From NCBI GenBank assembly GCA_000708835.1, contig DF237056.1, positions 124,001 to 188,000 on the forward strand: a stretch of DNA of 64,000 nt, written 5' to 3'. The first letter of the stretch is position 1. Each line of letters begins with the position of its first letter. The translations under genes and the position numbers were made by a program. A model generated the notes under the pieces. The model was not told the origin of the DNA and did not search any database. It was given only the letters and a program-made list of their open reading frames with translations. The DNA is from Klebsormidium nitens (taxonomy: Eukaryota > Streptophyta > Klebsormidiophyceae > Klebsormidiales > Klebsormidiaceae). Below, piece by piece: positions 28,755 to 42,314 of this stretch.

Positions 28755-31700
28755 ATGGCTACATCCCAAGTGCCAAAAGACCCCAAGCTCTATGAGCTGC
28801 TAGGAGTTGACCGGTCCGCTTCTGAAGAGGAGATCAAGCTTGCATATGGCGAGAAGGCCATTCAGGTGGGAATTTGTTCCTGAAAGCTTTGTGATTTTGT
28901 GTTTGGTAGCTCTCTTTGATTTAATGGATGGTAGACCTTTTCTTCCCTTTCTGCAGGTCACAATGTAAGAGCTGGCCTTCATTGACTGACAATAAGCCAT
29001 CACTATTGGACTGCATCAGTGCCAAAAAGCTGTTCTGCATGCACAAGCTGTGCTGACGGGTTGTGATACGCATTTGAGATTTCATTTTCCAATTCCAAGC
29101 CTGCTGTACGTTGAGTTTTCCTCAAATGCCAACATTTTTCCATTGGCAGACAACTTCATACCACCACCTGTGTAACTTGATAACCAAACTCATGAAAGAA
29201 ACGAAGCTTGGAAGTTTTGGTGCCTTTTTATTACGAGGTTTTGACCTCCTCAATTGACTTTCTCCCTTGTCCTATGCAACTTCATTTGCAGATGAAGTGT
29301 CAGTGGCTCCACGAGTGGTTCATATGCATGCACCCTTCCAATTCCCTCTGAGTTGTGTCCTGTATTACATTGAACTTTCAACCAACCAAGCTCAGAAATC
29401 AAATTTTTTTGTTGTCAAAGGTGAAAGTCACGCGAATGCAACTTGATGCTTTTCCTCTGCTTCATTAGGACCTTAGCAAATATCTAATGAGTGCCGTACA
29501 CACGGTGACCTGTGCTGTCGTGTCATTCCTAAACAACAGAAGGTCAAACCCAGAGCGCCTATTTTGAGAGCAAGAGCTTATTCCACACAATTCATTGATG
29601 ACGTAGTTGCCCAGTATTATGAAGGTGGTGACATCTCTGGTGACATCTGTGACATCGTTTCCCTGCAGCTGCAAGAAAGGATGGCCAACGTCTTTGGTCC
29701 CCGCACCGCCGACCCTGCCGCTCTCGAGTTTGAGCGCCTCCAGTTGCAACAATTGAGCGCAGCCCTCGAGGTGCTGACTGACCCCCAGCAGCGCTTGGCA
29801 TACGACGTCACCTTTCCCCCTAGTTACGGAAAGGAAGCAGAGGAGAAGACGGTTCAAATCCCAGAGGGGCCTCCCAAGGCACAGAATGAGCAAGCGCAGG
29901 CTCTGGCATCTGCAGCCATTGCGTTTGCTAAGCTGCTGGGCAAAGGCAAGCTGTGAGTTTGCCATGACACATCCAGCCCTGACTTATATTTGAGAGTGTT
30001 TGGTTTTACTTTACGTAGTCTTCAGATCTGTCTATAGTCATTCCTGTCACATCATAAGTTGCTGGCTATGCTTTCGCAGGCCGGATTAAGGGGTTCATGA
30101 ACCAACTGGTGAGGACACGAGAGTTTGACAATGAAAGACGTACTTCGGCAAAACATTTTGGCCACTTGTTGTGTTGAGTTCAAGGCTGCTGATCATCTGT
30201 AGGCCTGATGTGGTTAGCCAAGGAGCTACTGTTGACTGTTGTCAATACTTGTGAGGAGGAAAGAACTCCTTTTTGCGCCTGGTTACAATCCGGATGGCAA
30301 CAAGTTCTCAGAGGAAAGCGAAGAAAATTGCTTGTAGCAATCTCGATGACGACAAGCTCCGATGCTTATCAAGGAAGAGTTTTAGCGAGCCTGTCACTTC
30401 TGCTTGACAGCTTTGAGGACTATGTTGGACAATTGGCGACGTTGGCCGCTATCATCTTCGAAACAGGGGGTGACATTGGAGGCGACGCGAAGCCTGTCAT
30501 TAAGGAGCTGAATCAGGTCGGCTATCTGCCTGAGCCCTTCCTGCCTTGTGTTTCACCATGTTTCCTCAGTTTATTGTGTATATGACAGAAGAGTTGCCCT
30601 AGTGCTGTGTTTGCATTGTTGAAAGGTTCCTCAAACAATGAAAGAGTTCGGAGGGAAGCAGGTGCGGTGAAGACATGAATCGTACTCTATCGATGTTTCG
30701 CAAGCAATCCGATACTTTTTCTAGAGACAGGTCGTCCAGCTATGCAGATTCCATGAGTAGTTCACAAAGCTTTCCCTTGACCAACCAAAGGACTGCAACT
30801 GAAGAGGCTTCTCTCATTAAGCCCTGGCCTCTTTCTTCAGGAACGTATCGAGACTCTGGCCGAAATCCTCAAGCTCAAGATTCAGCCGTACGTGACTGGA
30901 GACAAAGAGGGATTCCGCCAAGCCGTTCGAGAAGAGGCAGAGGTTCTTCAACAAACGCCATTTGGAGTGCCGATGATGCACCTGATCGGGTGAGCAATCT
31001 ATTTATTGGCAAAAGCAGTCTCTCTTTCGCTAAAGACGTGTTGCTCTTGCCGCTGTTTTGGTCATTCGGCTTTGTCCTACAACTTTTGTCCTAATGTCTT
31101 TTTTTCGGATACAGGAGGTGCAAACAGGGTCCTCAATTGCGAGTGGGCACGAGCTTAAGCATTTGTGGACAACACCGTTTCCTGGTCTTTCAATTCTCCA
31201 GAGGTTTGTCATGTGCTGTGTTTGTGCGAGCTTCATCCACTGCGAAGTATACAGATCTGGGCCCAGATTTAGAACGGCTACTCTAAGGGCTGTCGATGCT
31301 CCGTTTCCAGGTACGCATACGAGCGGGCCGCCAATCCGTATTTGGGCCATGTCGTCAGCGAGTGGTTCACGAGGATGGGGCACAAGCTGTCGGTCTTGGT
31401 GAGTCTTCGACAAGTGTTCTCGCATACCTCGGCAAATGATAAGGTAGATTGCTGTGCAAACTCTTCTGAAATGGGTTCTGCTTTAAAGGTACTGCTAGAT
31501 GGCTGCCAGATTTTAGACGGCCTCGTCCAATCGTTGGAATTCGAAGCGATCCGGCTTTGATTGCCTTTGCGAGGCTCTCGAATTTAGACCTGCGAAGTTT
31601 CTGGTGCTGCGTCCGATTGGGTTTTGCTACTTGACGTTTTCTGGTCGTCTGGTTGCCCTTCGTCACGTGGCAAGCTTTCACCCCAGTGTCGTTAAACCTG

Positions 31701-34700
31701 GTAGTGGCAGAACAACTGCTCACTAGTACTAAGGTACATGTGACGGAAAAGCAAGCGTCTCATTATTGTGAAGGCAATGCAATGCAGGAAATACGCTATT
31801 TCCAACATTCCGTGGTGAACAAGTAGCTCTGTGCCCACTCTGCAGGCCAACGCCGCGCACGGCTACGCGAGCGTGAATGTGATGAAGTACGACGTATTCC
31901 ACCGGCAGAGCTACTTCGTGAAGGACGTCATGCCCGCCAAGGAAATGGCCGAGTACTTTGAGGACCGCCTGGGTTGGCTCATCACCTCGCTCTGGGAGCT
32001 CAACTGCAAGGACGCGGACGACACGTTGGCGGCTGTGACGTCACGTGTGTTGACGCAGGGTGACGTCAGCAAGGAAGAGATCCGACTGCGCGCAGAGGCC
32101 ATCAAGGAGATTGCGACGGTGTTCCAGGTGGGGGGTCGTACTAGCACGTCCGGACGTGAAGCTTCTGGCGAATTTTTGTTCGAAGTCTGGGTTTGAAAGC
32201 TTGGACGTGATAGCTTGGTGTGTAAACTTCCATCGTTTTGCACAGAAATCGAATCTAAGTCGGACTTGAAGTCGGTTGTAGGGGGACAAAGATTTGTTCT
32301 AAGAGCGGGTTCCGTTGAATGGTGCGAGACATTGAACTCGATCCTCACTTGGCTTGCAAACCGTGTATTCACGTCCTCACTTAGGGTCTTTGCTTTTGTT
32401 CCAGGACGCCAAGTTCGTGCCCCCACCTGCTCCCCCTGCCAAGCTGCAAGAAGCAGCCCCCGGAAGCCACCGCACCTGGGACGACGCTCTTGAACAAGGA
32501 ACGGATTCCGCCAAGTCGGGAGCGGATCAAGCCAGCGGAGCTGCGAAGTCAGGGGTAGACCAAGCTAGAGGCTCGGCAAAGGAGGGCACGGAGCAGGCAC
32601 GGGATGCAGCAAAGTCCGGCGTCGAACAGGGCCGGGGTGCGGTCAAGTCTGGCGCGGAGTCGGCGAGAGATGCCGTTCATTCCACGACGGATCAGGCGCA
32701 CGACGCGGCGCTGTCAGGAATTGACCAGGTAAGCGGGCTTTTCCCTTTGAAGGAATTGGAGGTCACTACTCGATTGCAGAAGCTAGTGGAAGGGCCACGC
32801 TTAACCTTTCAGTGGCTAGAGCGGCGCAGTCTTCGAGCACCTCAAGACATGGCAACTTCTAAGCTCGATGGACCAGAGAAAGGGAGAACCACTTATGTCT
32901 GCGTCGATTGACGATCTAATGCTTGCAAGATGTCAACTGAAGTTGGACAAGAGGGACTACGAGGCGTCACTCAACAAGCAGCTCGTGCTTTTCGCAAAAC
33001 CCGCGAATTTCATGTCAAGCCTGTGTGGTGGCACAGAATAGATTGTACACTTTTGCATCCATTCACCCGTCTCATGCAATCAAGATTGTGGTGTTGGATT
33101 GCGCTGAGAAAGAAGCAATCTGTTGCCAGGAGGTTATTGTTGAAGCGTTGTCGACCAGACAAATTCAAGCCCGAACATCAAACACAAGCATCAAACTTTC
33201 AGGCACGTGACGCAACCCACGACGGAGTGGAACAGGCCCGTGGCGTTGCCAAGGACGTTGCTGCCAAGGCTGGCCCTACTGCCGAGAAGATCAACAAGGA
33301 GCACATCCAGCCCCTGGGCGAGGAGGCCGCGGCGCAAGTCGTCAGCAAGACCGGGATGCTGACGTCTGATTACATCAGGCCGGCAGCGGACGACCTCGCA
33401 GAGAACGCGGAGCCCAAGACCAAGGAGTTTACAGAGGTGGGTAATTAGTTGTGAACGGTACCTTCGAAACAAGTTGAAGTTGGTGCCTGGGTTCAGCATC
33501 ATGTTACGGCTCTGCTTCGACTTCTTTTACAAAGGCAGCTTATGAAGTAAGAGTTTCTTGTTTGCTTGGGAGCTAGAGGGCAAAAGCACATTTCAGGCGG
33601 TCTGGAGAGGCTTTCGAAAGCTGGGTAAGAGGGGGCGACTCATTCAGACACTGCTATCCGCAGATATGGATATTGAGATTGGCGCAGCTTTTATCACGCA
33701 GACGTCGTTCCGAGAGTCGCCTGAGTCCTTGGAGTTCCTGTTGCTTCTTGATTTTGATAGTGAGGAGTTACTTGCCCTCGCAAACGGGTCAAAGATGAAC
33801 CCCTTTCTGCTTCTTGCAGGAAACTCTGAAGCCCACAGTGGCTGACGCCGCGGACAAGGGTGTGGCGGCAGTCTCCGACTTCACCGAGGGCACGCTCAAG
33901 CCTGCTGCCAAGGAGGTGGCCGAGAAAGCAGAGCCCAAGACGAAAGAGTTTACGGAGCAGACGCTCAAGCCGGCTGCGAAGCAGGTAATTAACACGCTGT
34001 GATATGAATGACACCTGCTTGATTTGCAAGGTCTTGGTTTTCGCAAATAGGGTTTCGTGCAGCTTTGCTGGTGCTGCTGCTAGAGTCCAACACTCCTCGC
34101 CTTGACTACCCTCCAAGAAAGTATGGACCAAACGCTTGTGGAAGCCCTTCTTGTGTGCAGCACAACGAAAGGGAGTCCCTAAAGGCAGAACACCTCGAAG
34201 TGATAATTTTGCCTACAAACGCATTTACCCGCCACATCTTATATCACCATAAGATGACCGCAATAACACGTGCAACTCCGCAGGTGGCTGACGACACCAA
34301 TGCTGCCGCTGAAGAGCTTGCCGAGGGTGCGATCAAGCCTGCCGCCCACAGGGTTGCCGAGGACGCACAGGCGGTCGCTGACAACAGCAGGTACGATTCC
34401 TTTCATGTATGGAATTTGTTTTACTTATCTGGACAAATTTAAACGGAAAATACGCTCTTTACATCTGTCTTGGCGGGACAAATCAACCACTCGAACGCGC
34501 TTGCTTGATAGCTTGTTCTCTGGCTGGAACACACGAGGAAAGTCGATTTTCGGGGCCTTGTGTGCAGGCTGCGGCCCGACCTACAGTCTTGAAGATTGCT
34601 TATAATTGGGCTACAAGTCCCGTCGTTCGAGTGGTATTACAAGTGCCTTTCGTGATGAGGCCAACATCCTGCTATCACTCTTCCGTTTCACCAACTCAGA

Positions 34701-37700
34701 ACTTCGCTGTTTGGTAACGTCCCCACCTGCCTCTTGTCCACAAACTTGCTGACGTTGTCCTAAACCCTCTTTGCAGAGACGTCATCGTGGGGTCCGCCGA
34801 AGAAGTGGCGTCGCGCCTCCAGCCGACCGCCGACGAGTTCAACTCCAAGACGCTGAAGCCCCTTGCCAAGGAGGTCGCCGAAAACATTGAGCCCGACACT
34901 AAACGCTTCACTCAGGAGCAGCTGCAACCTGCGGCGGCCCAGCTGGCGGAAACGATCCCCGAGGCCATGGACCGGTTTGTGGAAGAAGGGCTCAAGCCAG
35001 CAGCGGACTATATTGCGGACAACGCCGAGGTGGGTGGTCAAAGAGAATAAGTCTGGCCGGTTCTGCTTTAGCTCTGCGCTAACAACGCTGCTCGTCGGTC
35101 GGAGCAGTGCCTTCCCCAGGAGTCTGCTTATTCACGCCTTTATCTGTTGGCGTTGACAGTATGCGAAGTGCTGGGGTCGCGATTGAATGTGTCATTTGGC
35201 CTGAAGGGAAACATGCGTCCTTCGCGTTGGTGTTTTCGGGGTTTTGAGCGTGGTTTCAACGAGGTGTCATATGCTGGTTCATATGAAAACGGCAGGTCTG
35301 GACGACTTTGTTAGCTTCGTATCTCTAGCAGCTAAGCACGTGCCCCTTTCTTTGCAGCCCCTCGCCGACAAGATTGCCAAGGAAGACCTGCGACCTCTCA
35401 CCGAGGCAGTCGTAGGGTTAGCCCAACAAGCGCAGAAGTCGGCAAAGGAAGCCAAGCCCCGAATCCGTGAGGGTGCCGAGGCGCTTAAGCAAGCTACCGA
35501 CGAGTCAAAGCAAGGGCTTAAGGAAGGGCTTAGCAAGGCGCAGGGGACCGCACAGAAGACGGCGGACCAGGTCAAGGATCGGGTTAGCGAGGGGCAGAAG
35601 GGCGCTGAGAAGGCAGCGGGGCAGGTTAAGGAGGGGGTCAACGAGACAGCGGACCGGGTGAAGGGAGGGGTGGAGCAAGGGAAGAAGGCGACCGAGGATG
35701 CCACGGACAAGGTTAGCGACAAGGTTAAGCAGGGTGGCGAGAAGGGCAAGCAAGCAGCCGGGCAGGTTAAGGAGGGAGTTAGCGGGAGGGGTTCCGAGGA
35801 CGTGAGTTTGGGGGAAGCTGGGCGGAAGAGAGCGACGGAGGAAGGGGCTGGGAAGAGGAACGAAAAGGAGGCGAAGGTGACCGGGGAGAAGGACAACCAG
35901 AGAGGGGCTCACTCTACCGGGGACAAGAGAGACGAGACGGAGGCGAAGTCGGGTGGAGACAAGAAGGATGTGAAGAACATTGCGGAGGACACCGTGGCAG
36001 CTGTGGAGCAGTCCTTGGTCGACAGGTACGTACACGCAACCGATAAAATTCTCAATGCGACTCTATAAAAGGCTGCTCATACGTTCCCATTTCGTTGATC
36101 AGCTTATCTTGACGATGAGGTTGTTTCGGTGACAAAACTTGGGTTTCGTGCTTCAAGTCTTGTTCTAAAGCTGTGTACCTGTTTCGCCCAGAAACCAGCT
36201 TTTCGTTCGCACAGTCTTACATCACTTCTGCGAAACCGTCTCTTGAACGTTCTACGTTCGTATGAACGCCGTCGCTTATACGTGAAACTCGTCTTCTTCA
36301 GTCTCCGCACCCAAGCGCTGGACCCCTTGGCCAAGGAGGTGGAGTCTCAAGCCGTCCCCCTGGCGCGCCACCTCAACCGCGGCATGCTCCAGCCCGCGGC
36401 CGCCGAGTACGCCGACCAGTTCGAGGCGGCGGCCAAGGACTTGTGCGACACTGTTGGGCCGGTCGCCGAAAGACTGCCCAACTCGCTCAAAAACGCCATC
36501 CACAGGCGGCGCGTGCCAGAAGAGCTGGCGGTGAGTTGACGTCATCAGTTCCCTTAGCATGGTCTAAAGATCCTGTCGTCAGAAGGGATCGTCTCCAAAC
36601 CCCCTCTCTGTTTCCTAAGCTATTACCTTGTAGCCAAGTCGGACGACGATTTGATGCCGTGAGCATGATGTTGCAGGGTGTTGTTGGATCACACTTAGAT
36701 TTCAAGGATGGGGAGCACGCATCTTGATGTCTTCAAGAACTGAAGTCGTAACCTCCTCGAAGAAACTGAAGGCTTCGCTTTTCAGATCCCACCTCCTCCT
36801 CGGAGTGCGTTTTTTGAGTGCATGCTTCCCAGTTCATCACATTGTTAACGTAGTCGCAATCAAAAACTTGAAGTTTGACAAGTCTCGTCTTTCTCTCCGC
36901 GTCCGCAGCCGGACCTCTCAGTGATCGCTGTGCGCATGGAGCCCCTCATCGACCGCATTGTGGACATCGCCATCGAGGTGCGCAAGCAGGCGCCGGCGGT
37001 CGCGCAGAAGATCCCCGAGACCGCAGAGAAGCTGGGACAGGTTATTGAGGAGGGCGCCCAGAAGGTAAGCCGCGCAGTGTCCCCCATCCTAGTTGGCAGA
37101 TAGAAGGTGCTTGCTGAGCTAAGAACCGCTTGATTAAGTTACAGGGGCTTCGAACTTGGCCCTGCACTTCCTGTTTTGTCTATGTGTTCATGTTCTCAGG
37201 GCTTTCTGCTGTGATGATGTTACGATGACGTTCAATTTATGACATTACAAAGCGGGGTCACTGGCTCGCTGTGTGACGGCTGACCTAATCTTCATCACCT
37301 TTGAGTTCCTGACCCTCAATTATCTGAAAGCATGTCGATTTTGACTCTACGATAACAAAGATCATCGACATTGGAAAGCTTCCTGCTTGTTCTCTTCGTA
37401 AGCAAACGCCGATTCCGTCTTCAAGCCTGGTGACGAGAGAACTACACCATGTTGCTACACTCCTCTGAATGTGATTCTGTACTCTGTTGAACAGCGTCTT
37501 TTCCTATCAGGTCAAAATAATTCAAGTTGCACAAATGATTCTCTCTTAACGCAGGTGGCGGATCAGGCCCAGCCCGCAGCGGACAAGGTTGGCGACATCG
37601 TCGAGGCGAACGTGCACGTGGCAGCAGAAAAGACGACTGACCTGGCAAAGATCGCCGTGGAGAAGCTGCCAGATGACATCACTCTCAAAATCGAGGAAGT

Positions 37701-40687
37701 CGTCAACGAGCCAGCAGACACGTCAGCGGGTGCTAAGGCAGAAGAGACCGGAGACAAGGTCAAATCAACTGCTGAGAGCGCCAAGGGCAAGGCAGGCGAG
37801 GTGGCAGACGAAGAGAAGGTGAAGCAGGCCGGCGAGAAGGCGCGCTCGGCCGTCGATGACGCGACATCGACGGCGCAGGACGCGTCTGAGAAGGCCAAGG
37901 CGAAAGCGGACGAGACGGCGGAGAGCGCGAAGGATGTCGTGGACCGGGCCGGGAAGAGCGCGGAATCGGCGGCGGGTGACGCGGCTGACGTGGCGAAATC
38001 GGCGGCACAAATCGCGCAGGAGCGCGGCGACCAAGCGGAAAAGATCTTGAAGAGCGCGGCCAAGGACATTGCGGAGAACGTGCGGCCCGCCGCGGACGAA
38101 CTGGGGGAGCAAATGAAGGTATGCGCGTCTGTTTCGAGAGCGTCTTGGCCCGTGCGTAGATATTTCCATGATCCGCAGTCACTTTCATCGGCCTGCTATC
38201 GTGGATGTGCTACGTTGTTTAGTTGGTGGCAAATCGTTTTGAGAAGTATTGTGTGCGAGGTAGCTTAGGGGGAGGACTGTGGCGGGTTCTAAGGAGGTTA
38301 GTCATGTTTTAGGGCTGCGAAGGTTGCGAGTGGGAGCTGAATACTAACAATGGCTCCCTTGTGTCTTGAAAGGGCTCAAGAAAATTGTTGCTAATTTTCA
38401 GGGTCCTGTACCAAAATATAATTTTTGCACAAACAACGCTTCCGTTGCAGGGTTTGGTCGTTGGGCTCGGACTATTTTTATTGACGCCTGAAAGGTTTTT
38501 ATCCATCTTTGGACCGCAAGTTGACAAAGGTGTTTTAGGTCTCATGTTTTTCCGCTTGCCCGCAGCACAGAAATCTGTGGCCGCTAATCAGGCTGTTAAA
38601 CAGTCTTTAATTTCAGGTTATCAGTTGAATAGCCGGTGTTCGACGTTGCTCCAAGGCTGGTTGTCGCCCAAGCTGGTTGTTATGGACATTTAACCACTTC
38701 CTGACCAGCCCATTAGCACCTATGGTTAACGGCAAAGATGACTGTGCAGGACTTCGCCAAGGAGGCCGCGGACGACATCGAGCCGGCCGCGGCGCGCGTC
38801 TCGGAGCAGCTCGAGAGCGCGGCCCACGACGTCGCCGTCAACGCGGAGCCGACGGCCGACCGCGTTGCGGCCGCGATCTCAGACACCGCCCAACAAGCAT
38901 CCGCAGACTTGCCGAAGGCGGCGGAGCGCGTCTCTGCTGACGTGGAGAAGGCGGCGCGGACTGTGGCGGAAAATGCGGAGCCGGCGGCTAATGACATGGC
39001 AAAGCAAATCAAAGGGAGTGCCGCGGCGGTCGGGGATAGCGTGGTGACGTATGCGGACAGCGCGGCCGTGGGGCTGGAGACGGCGGCTCACGACGTGACG
39101 GAGAGTGCGGAGCCCGCGGCAGAGCAGGTGAGGGTCGAAGGAAACTGCTTCAAAACTTTTCGATTAGAAAAAGATTATCCGTGAATCGTTACAAACCCTT
39201 GGAAACCTTTGAAGCTTACCAGTGTGTACTTGGTACTACTCGTTGCCAGATTCCGTTGTCCCAGGCCATCGTGCACACTTTGTTGATCTGTCTTGAAATA
39301 CGGTTGCTCCCGCTGCTTTTGAAACCTTTCACCTAGCAAAGCAGGGGAAACCTCGCTGGCTGCGACTTGGCTTTCTCCAGATCTGAATTTCTTATAGAAA
39401 AGCTGAGTGCTGGCCGTCTTACATCTCGGATCTCAGCTCTGAACAATTGTTCACTTGACAGGTGTCCAAGGATCTGAAGGCCGGCGCTGAGGCCGTCGCT
39501 TCGGACAGCAAGGCGGCCGCGGACAAGACTGCGGACAATCTGAACGCGTCCGCAGCCCAGGTGGCGAAGGATGCGCGCCCGACGGCCGACAAGTTGTCCA
39601 AGAACCTGGAAGAAACGGCTGAAGTCGCGGCAGGTGAGCGGCATTTGCCGGAATGCACTCTGCTGGGCTTGAGGCGTTAGATGATCCCTGTATTTCCTGC
39701 TCCGCCACTTGTGTAGGGTCTGCTTTAAGGTTCATGACAAGAAAGCGTTCTGCGTTTGTGCATTTCACCTTTGGTTTGTCTCCAGGCATTCCCGTGCAAC
39801 ACTATCTTCCCCTAAACATCTAATCAGTAGAGAAAGAGGGAAGCGAGCTCTCCTTTGAGCCGCGCTTGTTGATCTCAATGCCATTTTGTATGTCTTAAAG
39901 GATGACGGTCCAATTTGCCAAATGAGGAGGTAAAACGAGGGTTGTCGAAAAGGGGTATTGACTTCATAGTCAGACTGCTTAAAAGACAAAAAGCCTGGCG
40001 GCCCTTGCACCGGTAGACCTCTTCATTGTTGGACGAAAGCGTTTCTTTGGGAATTATTGCCCCCTTCCAAAGTTACCGAATCCTCTTTCTTCCAATAACA
40101 CCTTCCATCTACGTAGCGGCATAAGTCGCTACTCGAATGGAGCCGCATCTGATCTTTGATCTTTCGTAATTGCAGAGAAAGCCATCAAGCCGGCTGCCAA
40201 GTCCGCGGGCGACACCCTGGAGAGCACGGCCAAAACCGCCGGCAAGAACCTGGACGAGGGCGCGGATTCCGCTGCGGACAAGGTGAAGGAGAAGACGGAC
40301 TCCGTTGCGGAGGAGGCGAAGCGGAAGACCGGATCTGCGGCGGAGACGGTGAAGAGCACAACGGATGACGTCGCGAAGAAGGCAAAGGAGACGGCCGACA
40401 AAGGGGCGGAGAAAGCAAAGGAGACGACGGACAGTGCGGCGGATAAGGCCAAGGAAACTGCGGACAGTGCGGCGGATAAGACCAAAGAGACGACGGACAG
40501 CGCAGCTGAGAGTGCCAAGAAGGGGGCTGATAAGGGCGCGGAGAAGGCGAAGGAGGGAACGGAGAATCTGAAGGAAGGTGCCGAGAATTACAAGGAAAAG
40601 CTGAAGCAGGGGGCGGAGTCGGCTGGGGAGAAGATGCAACAGAAGACGAAGGAGGCTGAAAAAAACGCGCGTCAACTCGGGGCGTAG
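28755..40687 (+). CDS. J-like / DnaJ-X / LEA-repeat fusion protein, 1605 aa
   Basis: Nineteen exons, every junction in phase: 28755-28865, 29669-29952, 30411-30516, 30626-30661, 30841-30989, 31311-31398, 31846-32127, 32405-32728, 33203-33436, 33820-33984, 34284-34390, 34777-35029, 35358-36025, 36302-36530, 36909-37064, 37555-38118, 38750-39127, 39462-39633, 40176-40687. Residues 11-85 are J-domain-like (LYELLGVDRSASEEEIKLAY; LSAALEVLTDPQQRLAYD) but HPD is absent. Residues 130-352 match the DnaJ-X domain of plant J proteins (LFEDYVGQL; ERIETLAEILKLKIQPYV; FGVPMMHLIGYAYERAA; ITSLWELNCKDADDTL). After a Pro-rich linker, residues 375-1605 are hydrophilic Ala/Lys/Glu repeats: LEA_4-type 11-mers (exons 8, 13, 16, 19) and a 23-residue LKPAAKEVAEKAEPKTKEFT repeat (exons 9-12, partly 14 and 17). 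It is probably a stress-protective amphipathic-helix protein; the role of the J/X head is unknown. A split into two genes is possible but nothing in the exon phases suggests it. Confidence 0.85.
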
Positions 40688-42314
40688 CGGGATTGAGGAG
40701 TTTGTTGGTGCTTTACGGTTAATTTGCGTATGGCGGTGGTTGTGAGTAGGGATGGAATACTGTTAACGGTGGTGGTGAGAGGGATGGTTATTGCCTAAGT
40801 GGTAAGGTAGATATTGAGCCAAACATTTTGCAAGTTGCGGGCGCCTACCTAGTTCTTGCACGCACAGATAGCGAAACTCTAGATTGCGGCCTGTATATAA
40901 ATCTTTGATGGAAGATATGCTGAGCTGGTTTTAGGTTTTCAATCCTGTCAATTCTACTTAGTATGTGAGTGTCTGTTCTTGAACGAGTCCTTTGAGTGGA
41001 TCTAACAATCTTAATCTATGCCGCCCTGAATTTCACTGGCGCGAAGAAATCTCAATCGCCTATACCATATACCCTCCGACCGATCATTGTACGTACATGT
41101 CGAATTATTTGTTTCTCACAAGCTGGCAACTACCTCGATATACTGGTGTCGTCTCTTTAAAACCTCAATTCTTACCAACACGAACACCGACAGGCGCTAA
41201 CACTCGTTCGAACACGGTCCTATGCGAATTGCATGAACGAATTGTGCCAGTGCCGTCATGACACCGGTTGATGTTGATATTCGGCTGCAATATGGACAGC
41301 TAGTGCCAGGTTGGCTGCTTCCTGCCATATATAGAGCTAGTGCTAGGTTACCGGTATATAACGACATGCCGACCATGCACGCTACTAACCATGAGAAGCT
41401 TCACATCCATGTCATACTTTTCTGCGTTTATGCCCAATTTTAAATGGCATGCATGATAACTTGCATCCGTGCATCAAGTTCGGGCCTTAGTTGAATAATT
41501 GCCCAGTGCGCAGCTTCTATAGTGACTGTCCAAGATGAATTGCTTATCAATCAGCTTGGCAGAATTAACCAGATGCATACGCTTTGCTAACATGTGTCAG
41601 GAGCTTCTTTAGGCTAGCTTCTGAAGTCATTCCAACCTTCCAAGTGAGCATTGTTTCCGTCCCGATCCTGTCATGAATCTGCCACATTTGACTACGCTTC
41701 AAGGATAAGTTATCCTTGTCGCCCACACGATGTCCAGATATGTCAGAGCAACTCCAAAATCTGCGGAAGAAAAGGAACGAAAATTCAGATGAGCATGCTG
41801 TTTCCTGACGTAAAGACAGAAGAAAGGTCCTCGCTAAAAGGACTCCGGACGATGTAGGAAAGGCCCGAAAACATCCGCAATCCCAGTCACAAAGCGTTAG
41901 CTTTTCACGATTGGGTGGCCGACAAACTTCGTTAGGTTCGCTCGCAAGAATCCATGCTATCCTTCTATCTTCGTTAATGAAATCGTATGATAAGCTCTGA
42001 GGCCTCAGGCCGAAGCTGTTCCCACCGACATCAAGGACGCTTCCGAGCTTCCTGCCCGAGACTCTCATGGTCTGCGCACTTTTGCCAAAACTCAGAAAGC
42101 ACAATTGGACGAAGGCGGAGATATGAGACCCGACGGGACTATGCAAGGAGCAACCATGGGCGTATCTTTCAAGGATACTTGCACTGGATAAAAGCTAGCG
42201 GGGACGTCACCTGCTTCACTTTTTTCACCAAATTTGGGAGCCCTTCAAACGCCGACTGACACCAGCGGCAAAGTTTGAGCACGGGCGTTGAGCTCTTGAA
42301 CTTTTGAGCTTTCT
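40688..42314. other. Intergenic between convergent genes, no supported gene
   Basis: An open frame at 41565-42146 (-) has no recognisable domain. A short imperfect direct repeat (AGCTAGTGCCAGGTT and AGCTAGTGCTAGGTT) occurs near 41299 and 41336. If the helicase-like gene has a further 3' exon, it would lie here. Confidence 0.45.

Noticed and set aside
35279-35896. 205-codon Ser/Pro/Ala-rich minus-strand frame
   Set aside because: It is the complement of the LEA 11-mer exon; repeat composition keeps the opposite strand open.
37563-38069. 168-codon minus-strand frame
   Set aside because: Also a composition shadow of a LEA exon on the plus strand.
41565-42146. 193-codon minus-strand frame left of the helicase-like gene
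   Set aside because: No recognisable motif and no in-phase join to the helicase exons.
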